From assembly GCA_030539475.1 (NCBI GenBank), contig JAUNRY010000027.1, positions 1,376 to 14,443 on the forward strand: DNA of 13,068 nucleotides, written 5' to 3'. Positions 1 to 5,104 of the stretch are shown here, piece by piece. A program made the translations under genes and the position numbers. Numbering within the stretch: position 1 is the stretch's first letter; the number at the start of each line of letters is the position of its first letter. The notes under the pieces were generated by a model. It saw only the letters and a list, made by a program, of their open reading frames with translations. It did no database searches and had not been told where the DNA came from. This DNA comes from Bacteroidia bacterium (GTDB lineage Bacteria > Bacteroidota > Bacteroidia > Bacteroidales > Dysgonomonadaceae).

Positions 1-1382
1 TTCTCATAAGCTTGTGTGAAACATTGCAATTCTTCGTTCCATCCTTTTTCGTGCACTTCTTCCTTGATGTTGTTGGCTTCTTTTCGCCACAATTCGGCAT
101 AATTATCCTTGTGCAACAGCTCGGCAATCAGCGACGCGCGATCCAGCGTAACCCAACTCATCACTTTGGAGAACACGAAATTCAGTTCGCGCGTGCGGAA
201 CTCCCAAATACTTTGATCGGGCAAACGCCACGATTTCAGCATCATGCGCACCATGTTTCTTACAATTTCCCAAATTTCCTCCACTTCGTCAAGAGGCCCC
301 GGGAAATACAGGTAGTATTTGTAAATCACATCCATGAGATAGCCCAGCGAATCGTTTTGCAGCTGGTTGTAAGCCGCGTTTCCGATGCGAACGGGATGAG
401 AGTTTTCGTATCCGGCCAGGTGCGGCAGGATTTCTTCGGTCAGTTCTTTTTCGCCGCGAATTCCGTACATTATCTGAAAAGTATCGTCGCGCGATTTCAG
501 GATGCGCTTGATAAACCCTATAAACCGTTCGGCCGCTCCGTGGTGCTTCATGTGCATCAGCGTATCGATGGACATGGAGGCGTCGCGAATCCAGCAAAAA
601 CGATAATCCCAGTTGCGGGTTTCGCCGATGGTTTCCGGCAAACTGGTGGTAACGGCGGCCAGCATGGCGCCCGATTTCTGATACGACATCAGCTTCAGTA
701 CCAGCAAACTGCGGTTAATCATTTCGCCGTATTGCTTGTACTCGCGTGAGCGGTTAATCCAGTTGAGCCAATACACTTTTGTACGTTCGTAATCCAGTAA
801 AATCCGGTTTTCGTCCACCCGCACCAATTTTTGGTTATACGAAAGCAGGAAAAACTCGTGATTGTTCAGCGTAATTTCTTCGCCGTTCAAAATAGCATCA
901 AAATCGATGCTCGAGTAGAGATAAATTTTATCTTCCACATCCACTACCGATGTGGTTTTTATGTAATTAGGAAAAATGGTGTGAACGGTTTCTTCTCCGG
1001 CGTAATTCATTTTTGGATCGTAGAGCACGCGCATTTTGGGTTGTCCGTGCAACACCCGCACGTAGCGGTGCACTTCGGGCGGCAGGTAGTGTTTGAGCTC
1101 GCCGGTTCTGTATCGGGGCATATAATCCAGCACGGTAAAGGCTCCTTCCGGCGCTTCAAACCGGGTGGACAGAACGTTGGTACTGCCCAGGTATGCTTGC
1201 GATACGGTATATTCTTCCGAAACCAGAAAAGCGAAACTGCCGCCTTTTTCTTCATCCAGTAATTTGGTAAACACGGAAGGAGAGTCGAAATCGGGCAGGC
1301 ACAGCCAATCGATGCTTCCTTCTTTGGATACTAACGCCGCCGTGCGGCAATTTCCGATAATTCCGTAATCTAAATTCTTCAT
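1..1382 (-). CDS. Glycoside hydrolase family 15 (glucoamylase/trehalase-type), 3' end cut by window
   Basis: This is a predicted inverting glycosidase of family GH15, acting on alpha-linked glucose (glucoamylase, glucodextranase or trehalase type). The start is the ATG at 1382-1380, giving MKNLDYGIIGNCRTAALVSK, the usual GH15 N-terminus with SIDWLCLPDFDSPSVF following. An N-terminal beta-sandwich region is followed by the (alpha/alpha)6 barrel. The family signature ETRNWDYRFCWIRDAS begins near residue 254. HLAGYENSHPVRIGNAA follows, then SIWEFRTREL with Glu394, which by position is the expected general acid. The open frame runs through the left edge after about 460 codons, so the catalytic base near the C-terminus is not visible. 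Where many homologues have D-x-YGE after the NAA motif, this copy reads QNDSLGYLMD. There is no signal peptide, so a cytoplasmic enzyme of storage glucan or trehalose turnover is likely; the exact substrate cannot be read from sequence. It lies 127 bp downstream of ansA and has its own candidate promoter. Confidence 0.9.
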   Translation of the reverse strand, partial: MKNLDYGIIGNCRTAALVSKEGSIDWLCLPDFDSPSVFTKLLDEEKGGSFAFLVSEEYTVSQAYLGSTNVLSTRFEAPEGAFTVLDYMPRYRTGELKHYLPPEVHRYVRVLHGQPKMRVLYDPKMNYAGEETVHTIFPNYIKTTSVVDVEDKIYLYSSIDFDAILNGEEITLNNHEFFLLSYNQKLVRVDENRILLDYERTKVYWLNWINRSREYKQYGEMINRSLLVLKLMSYQKSGAMLAAVTTSLPETIGETRNWDYRFCWIRDASMSIDTLMHMKHHGAAERFIGFIKRILKSRDDTFQIMYGIRGEKELTEEILPHLAGYENSHPVRIGNAAYNQLQNDSLGYLMDVIYKYYLYFPGPLDEVEEIWEIVRNMVRMMLKSWRLPDQSIWEFRTRELNFVFSKVMSWVTLDRASLIAELLHKDNYAELWRKEANNIKEEVHEKGWNEELQCFTQAYE

Positions 1383-1409
1383 TCGCTGTTTTATTTGCTG
1401 TGATGCGGG

Positions 1410-1417
1410 CAAAGATA
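1410..1417 (-). promoter_or_regulatory. Candidate -7 box of the GH15 gene
   Basis: Read on the minus strand this is TATCTTTG, an exact match to the Bacteroidota sigma-ABfr -7 consensus TAnnTTTG. It ends 27 bases before the GH15 ATG. I see no clear TTTG -33 element at the expected 19-21 bp upstream, so the call rests on the -7 box and its position. Confidence 0.55.
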
Positions 1418-1486
1418 CGTATTTTGATTGATAAGAGATGAAAAATAATTTTAGGGAAATGTTAAAACGGATATAAGAACATTCGC

Positions 1487-1507
1487 AACTCAGAACTCAG
1501 AACTCAA
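1487..1507. repeat. Three tandem copies of a 7-bp repeat
   Basis: The plus strand reads AACTCAG, AACTCAG, AACTCAA back to back, ending three bases before the ansA stop codon (1512-1510). A related but different heptad array lies at the end of meaB. I see no dyad symmetry in it and no T-tract, so it is not an intrinsic terminator. Confidence 0.75.
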
Positions 1508-1509
1508 AC

Positions 1510-2550
1510 CTACCTTACCGTTAATTCCCCGCGCAGCGATTTCGACATCAGTTCCCGAACCTGCTCGGGAGTTTTTCCGTTGCCCTGCAAAATCATCAGT
1601 TTTGCCAGCGCGGCTTCGGTGGTGATGTCGTGTCCCGAAGAAACACCCAGTTTTTCCAGATGCTGTCCGGTTTCGTAACGGTGCATTTCCACGTTTCCGT
1701 ACAGGCATTGCGTAACATTCACTATAACAACTCCTTTATCCATCGCTTCCTGCAAAGCATCGATAAACCATTGGTCGGTGGGTGCATTTCCGGAACCGTA
1801 GGTTTCCAGCACAACACCCCTTAAATTGGGAACCGAAAGAATAGAACGTACCACATTTTTCTGAATTCCGGGAAACAGTTTCAAGATAGCCACATTATGG
1901 TCGAGCCTGAAATTGAATATGACGGGTTTGTTGTAATCGGGTTGTAAAATTGCCTTATCGTGATAACGAATATCAACTCCCACCTCTGCCAGGTACGGAT
2001 AATTGGGGCTGTTGAACGCGCTGAAATTTTCCGAATTCACTTTCGTGGTACGGTTTCCGCGCATCAGCAGATTCTGCATGTATATACACAGTTCCGGCAC
2101 AATGGGTTTCCCGTGCTCGTCTTTATCGGCGGCTATTTCAAGGGCGGTAATCAGGTTTTCCTTTCCATCGGTACGGAGTTTGCCGATAGGCAGTTGCGAA
2201 CCGGTGAAAATAACGGGCTTGGTAAGATTTTCGAACATCAGGCTCAACACCGATGCCGTGTACGACATAGTATCGGTTCCGTGCAAAATAACAAAGCCAT
2301 CGTAATCCTCGTAATTATCCTGTACAACCGAGGCGATATCCTGCCAGTTTTGCGGGGAAACTTCCGACGAATCGATAGGTGGGTCGAACAAATAGGTATC
2401 CACGTTAAAGTTCAGCCGCTTCATTTCCGGAACATTCGATTTCAAATGGCTAAAATTAAACGCTTCGAGGGCGCCGGTTTCTAAATTTTCTACCATTCCA
2501 ATGGTTCCACCGGTATAAATGAGCAGAACACGTGCGTTTTTGTCAATCAT
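1510..2550 (-). CDS. ansA: Type I (cytoplasmic) L-asparaginase
   Basis: It hydrolyses L-asparagine to L-aspartate and ammonia in the cytoplasm. The product is 346 residues, close to the usual 335-350 of the AnsA group. The N-terminal signature is LIYTGGTIGMV (residues 10-20), where Thr16 is the expected nucleophile. The second signature is HGTDTMSYTAS (90-100), with Thr92 and Asp93. TDGKENL (127-133) and RGNRTTK ending at Lys170 supply the rest of the catalytic set. There is no signal peptide, which separates it from periplasmic type II enzymes. The C-terminal part carries LETYGSGNAP and a VNVTQC segment typical of type I enzymes with an allosteric asparagine site in E. coli; whether this copy is allosteric is not shown. 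The ATG at 2550 directly begins the conserved N-terminus and no better start lies upstream. It is divergent from the OsmC-family gene across a 186-bp gap. Confidence 0.96.
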   Translation of the reverse strand: MIDKNARVLLIYTGGTIGMVENLETGALEAFNFSHLKSNVPEMKRLNFNVDTYLFDPPIDSSEVSPQNWQDIASVVQDNYEDYDGFVILHGTDTMSYTASVLSLMFENLTKPVIFTGSQLPIGKLRTDGKENLITALEIAADKDEHGKPIVPELCIYMQNLLMRGNRTTKVNSENFSAFNSPNYPYLAEVGVDIRYHDKAILQPDYNKPVIFNFRLDHNVAILKLFPGIQKNVVRSILSVPNLRGVVLETYGSGNAPTDQWFIDALQEAMDKGVVIVNVTQCLYGNVEMHRYETGQHLEKLGVSSGHDITTEAALAKLMILQGNGKTPEQVRELMSKSLRGELTVR

Positions 2551-2567
2551 GTCGGCATAATTTTTCG

Positions 2568-2583
2568 CAAATTTACAAATTTA
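2568..2583 (-). promoter_or_regulatory. Two adjoining -7-like boxes upstream of ansA
   Basis: On the minus strand TAAATTTG occurs twice in direct tandem (2583-2576 and 2575-2568), each matching TAnnTTTG. The nearer box lies 17 bases before the ansA ATG, so a transcript starting from it would have a very short leader. A TTTG further upstream sits about 15 bp from the distal box and about 23 bp from the proximal box, both outside the usual 19-21 bp. Confidence 0.45.
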
Positions 2584-2736
2584 ATTGACACTTTGATACA
2601 AAACTATGACTTTTTTTAAAGAACAAAAGCGGCCTTTTTTTGTTTTAACTTAATAGCACCGGCGTAAAGCTCAGAACGTTGGTTTTGCGTTTAAAACAGT
2701 GTATTAATCAGCTAAAGAACTTTAAACTAAAAAAAA

Positions 2737-3153
2737 ATGGCACATTCAATTAAAACCATTTGGAGAGAAAACAACATTTTCGATACCGAATTAGACGGAC
2801 ATACGCTTACCATAGACTTGGCAAAAGATGCCGGCGGAAATGACGCAGGTCCCCGTCCGAAAAAATTACTGCTGGCCGCCGCCACCGGATGCACGGGATT
2901 AGACGTGGTGGAAATACTGAAAAAAATGCGCGTAAACATAAAAGGTTTCGCCATCAACATCGAGGCGGAGCTAACTACGGAATATCCCATCACGTACACA
3001 TCCATGAAAGTAATTTACGAGTTTGAAGGCGAAAACCTGCCCAAAGAGAAACTCAAGAGGGCTTGTAAACTCTCTTTCGACAATTATTGCGGTGTGATGG
3101 ATTTGATTAAAAAAGCCATTCCGGTTACGTATGAAGTGAAAATTAGAAATTAG
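2737..3153 (+). CDS. OsmC/Ohr-family protein (YhfA-like)
   Basis: This is a 138-residue protein of the OsmC/Ohr superfamily, whose characterised members are cysteine-based peroxidases that reduce organic hydroperoxides in the cytoplasm. Two cysteines fall in the family's expected places: Cys52 in ATGCTGLDV, at the start of the central helix, and Cys118 in DNYCGVMDL in the C-terminal half. A further Cys110 lies eight residues before the latter. The pattern GPRPKKLLLAAATGCTG (38-54) corresponds to the conserved segment seen as P-x-x-LLLAALAGC in relatives. The form is closer to the YhfA-type branch than to classical Ohr, so peroxidase activity is an inference. The leader is A-rich (a run of eight A before the ATG) without a Shine-Dalgarno sequence. 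I found no convincing TAnnTTTG on the plus strand in the upstream gap. Confidence 0.9.
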   Translation: MAHSIKTIWRENNIFDTELDGHTLTIDLAKDAGGNDAGPRPKKLLLAAATGCTGLDVVEILKKMRVNIKGFAINIEAELTTEYPITYTSMKVIYEFEGENLPKEKLKRACKLSFDNYCGVMDLIKKAIPVTYEVKIRN

Positions 3154-3196
3154 TAACTTTTTCTACATAATTAAAGAAAAAATTCTGTATTTTCCT

Positions 3197-3204
3197 TATC
3201 TTTG
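3197..3204 (+). promoter_or_regulatory. Candidate -7 box of pgk
   Basis: TATCTTTG matches the Bacteroidota -7 consensus TAnnTTTG exactly and lies 63 bases before the pgk ATG. The region 19-21 bp upstream is A/T-rich but holds no clear TTTG. It implies that pgk has its own promoter despite following the OsmC gene by only 114 bp. Confidence 0.6.
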
Positions 3205-3267
3205 CAATCAAATTCAACAAGATTGTTCATTCATTCAAAAGAAAATATTCTCATAAAATAAAAAATT

Positions 3268-4527
3268 ATGCAAACTATTGACACTTTCAACTTTGCCGAT
3301 AAAAAGGCTTTCGTGCGGGTGGATTTTAATGTTCCGCTCGATGAAAACTTCAACATCACAGACGACACTCGTATTCGCGCTGCCGTTCCCACTTTGAAGA
3401 AAATTCTCAAAGACGGCGGGAGCGTTATCATTGGCTCTCATTTAGGCCGTCCGAAAGGGCCCACCGATAAGTTTTCGCTGAAACACATCCTGCCGCGCGT
3501 TTCGGAAGTGTTGGGCGTGGATGTTCAGTTTGCCAACGATTGCATTGGCGAAGAGGCCGAATCAAAAGCAGCAGCCTTGCGTCCCGGAGAAGCCTTGTTG
3601 CTCGAAAACCTACGTTTTTATGCCGAAGAAGAAGGCAAGCCGCGTTTGCCCGAAGGCGCATCGGAAGAAGAAACCGCTGCAGCCAAAAAAGCAGTGAAAG
3701 AATCGCAAAAAGATTTCACAAAGAAACTGGCCTCGTATGCCGATGTTTATGTGAACGACGCTTTCGGAACTGCCCACCGCGCGCATGCTTCCACCGCGCT
3801 CATTGCCGATTATTTTGACCAAGATCACAAAATGTTCGGTTACTTGCTGGCGAACGAAATTAACGCGGTTGAAAAAGTGATGAACGATACCCAACGCCCT
3901 TTCACAGCCATTATGGGCGGCTCAAAAGTTTCCACCAAAATTGAAATCATCGAAAACCTGCTCGACAAAGTAGATAACCTGATTCTCGCCGGCGGAATGA
4001 CCTACACTTTTGCAAAAGCAGCCGGTGGAAAAATAGGTGATTCTATCGTTGAAAATGATAAACTCGATTTGGCCAACGAAATTATTGAGATGGCAAAGAA
4101 AAAAAATGTAAACCTGGTGCTGGCCACCGATGCTAAGATTGCCGACAGCTTTAGCAACGATGCAAAAACCGATTTCGCGGGTGTAAAAGAAATTCCCGAC
4201 GGCTGGGAAGGCCTCGATATCGGCCAAGAATCGGAAAAGGCATTCGCCGAAGTAATCAAAAACTCCAAAACCATTTTGTGGAACGGCCCCGTGGGCGTTT
4301 TCGAATTCGATAATTTCGACAAAGGCTCACGCGCAGTGGCAGATGCCATTGTGGAAGCTACCCAAAAAGGCGCTTTTTCGCTCGTGGGCGGTGGCGACTC
4401 GGTAGCGTGCGTAAACAAATTTGGTTTAGCAGACGATGTTTCTTACGTTTCAACGGGTGGCGGCGCGTTGCTCGAAATGATTGAAGGCAAGGTGCTTCCC
4501 GGAATTAAAGCCATAAGAGGATACTAA
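3268..4527 (+). CDS. pgk: Phosphoglycerate kinase
   Basis: This is the glycolytic and gluconeogenic enzyme that interconverts 1,3-bisphosphoglycerate plus ADP with 3-phosphoglycerate plus ATP in the cytoplasm. At 419 residues it is slightly longer than most bacterial enzymes (about 390-400). The extra length appears to be an acidic/lysine-rich insertion at about 120-150 (EEEGKPRLPEG onward), placed just before the conserved NDAFGTAHRAHAS (163-175). Substrate-side motifs are RVDFNVPLDE (17-26) and SHLGRPKG (57-64). Nucleotide-side motifs are GGSKVSTKI (217-225), WNGPVGVFE (338-346), GGGDSVA (374-380) and STGGGA (395-400). All key segments are intact. The ATG at 3268 starts directly before the first conserved strand. 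An A-rich leader precedes it, and a strong intrinsic terminator follows 64 bp after the stop. Confidence 0.98.
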   Translation: MQTIDTFNFADKKAFVRVDFNVPLDENFNITDDTRIRAAVPTLKKILKDGGSVIIGSHLGRPKGPTDKFSLKHILPRVSEVLGVDVQFANDCIGEEAESKAAALRPGEALLLENLRFYAEEEGKPRLPEGASEEETAAAKKAVKESQKDFTKKLASYADVYVNDAFGTAHRAHASTALIADYFDQDHKMFGYLLANEINAVEKVMNDTQRPFTAIMGGSKVSTKIEIIENLLDKVDNLILAGGMTYTFAKAAGGKIGDSIVENDKLDLANEIIEMAKKKNVNLVLATDAKIADSFSNDAKTDFAGVKEIPDGWEGLDIGQESEKAFAEVIKNSKTILWNGPVGVFEFDNFDKGSRAVADAIVEATQKGAFSLVGGGDSVACVNKFGLADDVSYVSTGGGALLEMIEGKVLPGIKAIRGY

Positions 4528-4536
4528 AACCGATAA

Positions 4537-4577
4537 GCAGCGCAGCTGCGATAACGCCTGCGGCGGATATGCGCTGC
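4537..4577. repeat. GC-rich inverted repeat after pgk
   Basis: GCAGCGCA (4537-4544) is matched by TGCGCTGC (4570-4577), a perfect 8-bp inverted repeat. Inside it CGCAG (4541-4545) can alternatively pair with CTGCG (4558-4562), and CGCAGCTGCG (4541-4550) is itself a perfect palindrome. It is much more GC-rich than its surroundings and lies between the pgk stop and the terminator. It could be an mRNA 3'-end stabilising stem or a REP-like element. Confidence 0.6.
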
Positions 4578-4591
4578 AAGTGATAAAATTT

Positions 4592-4628
4592 AAAAAACCG
4601 TGCGAGAGAAGTTTCGCACGGTTTTTTT
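4592..4628 (+). terminator. Intrinsic terminator of pgk
   Basis: The stem is CCGTGCGA (4598-4605) pairing perfectly with TCGCACGG (4614-4621), around an 8-base loop. A run of six A before the stem and seven T after it (4622-4628) extend the pairing and provide the U-tract. It fits transcripts ending after pgk, and the A-run could also make it work on the other strand. Confidence 0.9.
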
Positions 4629-4635
4629 ATCTTTG
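4628..4635 (+). promoter_or_regulatory. Candidate -7 box of the zinc-ribbon gene, sharing a base with the pgk terminator
   Basis: TATCTTTG begins on the last T of the pgk terminator U-tract and ends 18 bases before the next ATG (4654). It is an exact TAnnTTTG match. The -33 region would fall inside the terminator stem-loop and shows no TTTG. Confidence 0.5.
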
Positions 4636-4653
4636 TAAAAAACTTTCAACAAT

Positions 4654-4962
4654 ATGAATATCGTAAAAAACTGCCCAAATTGCCAAGCCGAAGTTATTGA
4701 TAATTTTCAACTTTGCTGGAATTGCAATTACAGCTTCTCCGAAAACAGAGTGGTTGAAATAGCCGATCAAGACCAATTGAAAAGGCAACTAACCTGCTTA
4801 CGGTGCAACGATGTTGCGATGCATTTCGCCGGAAATTACAAGTTTCACGAAGGAACCCGTTTTGGCGCCATAGGAAACATTTTTGAATTGTTTGTCAATA
4901 AAGAAACTTTCGATTTGTACGTTTGCCCCAAATGCGGTAAAGTGGAGCTCTTTACACCTTAA
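4654..4962 (+). CDS. Small protein with two predicted zinc ribbons, function unknown
   Basis: I do not recognise a named family for this 102-residue protein. It carries four CxxC pairs. CPNC (Cys7/10) with CWNC (Cys21/24) forms a compact N-terminal zinc ribbon. CLRC (Cys48/51) with CPKC (Cys91/94) would form a second ribbon with a long insertion containing KFHEGTRFGAIGN and FELFVNKETFDLYV. The insertion is aromatic-rich and looks structured. There is no signal peptide or membrane segment, so it is probably cytoplasmic. Zinc binding is inferred from cysteine spacing only. It stands alone between the pgk terminator and the pheT promoter region, with its own candidate -7 box. The second ribbon ends close to the C-terminus (GKVELFTP), an arrangement common in small Bacteroidota proteins of unknown role. 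Confidence 0.85.
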   Translation: MNIVKNCPNCQAEVIDNFQLCWNCNYSFSENRVVEIADQDQLKRQLTCLRCNDVAMHFAGNYKFHEGTRFGAIGNIFELFVNKETFDLYVCPKCGKVELFTP

Positions 4963-5020
4963 TTAAATAAAATTTCCGCAAATACAATTTTTCTTTTTTC
5001 CTTTATCCGCTGTTTTTTTG

Positions 5021-5028
5021 TAATTTTG
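5021..5028 (+). promoter_or_regulatory. Candidate -7 box of pheT
   Basis: TAATTTTG matches TAnnTTTG and lies 76 bases before the chosen pheT ATG. It is preceded by a T-rich stretch without a clear -33 element. It would place the symmetric leader repeat (5046-5096) in the 5' untranslated region. Confidence 0.5.
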
Positions 5029-5045
5029 AGCCGTTTTTCAAAACA

Positions 5046-5096
5046 GATTGAAACGGATTGAAGATTTTTCTCAATCCCATTCAATCTCCATCAATC
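5046..5096 (+). repeat. Symmetric 10-bp-period repeat in the pheT leader
   Basis: GATTGA occurs at 5046-5051 and 5056-5061. Its reverse complement TCAATC occurs at 5071-5076, 5081-5086 and 5091-5096, with exactly 10-bp spacing within each group. The 16-base arm 5046-5061 matches the reverse complement of 5071-5086 at 14 of 16 positions, around a 9-base loop. The leader RNA could therefore fold into a long hairpin, leaving the third TCAATC as an alternative partner. No T-run follows the hairpin, so a simple terminator is unlikely. Confidence 0.7.
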
Positions 5097-5104
5097 TCAA
5101 AACA

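Noticed and set aside
12..749. Open frame of 245 codons on the plus strand
   Set aside because: It lies wholly antisense to the GH15 gene, whose translation shows unmistakable family motifs. The antisense product has no recognisable domain and is rich in residues expected from a shadow frame.
2551..2736. Promoter for the OsmC-family gene
   Set aside because: I found no plus-strand TAnnTTTG in this gap; the T-rich stretches are too unspecific to call.
5071..5100. CRISPR-like array in the pheT leader
   Set aside because: The repeat unit is only 6 bases with 4-base spacers, there are no cas genes, and the copies occur in both orientations.
5048..5104. Upstream TTG start for pheT
   Set aside because: It would add 19 residues encoded by the TCAATC repeat leader, while the ATG at 5105 begins the family-standard MNISYNWLKEYL.
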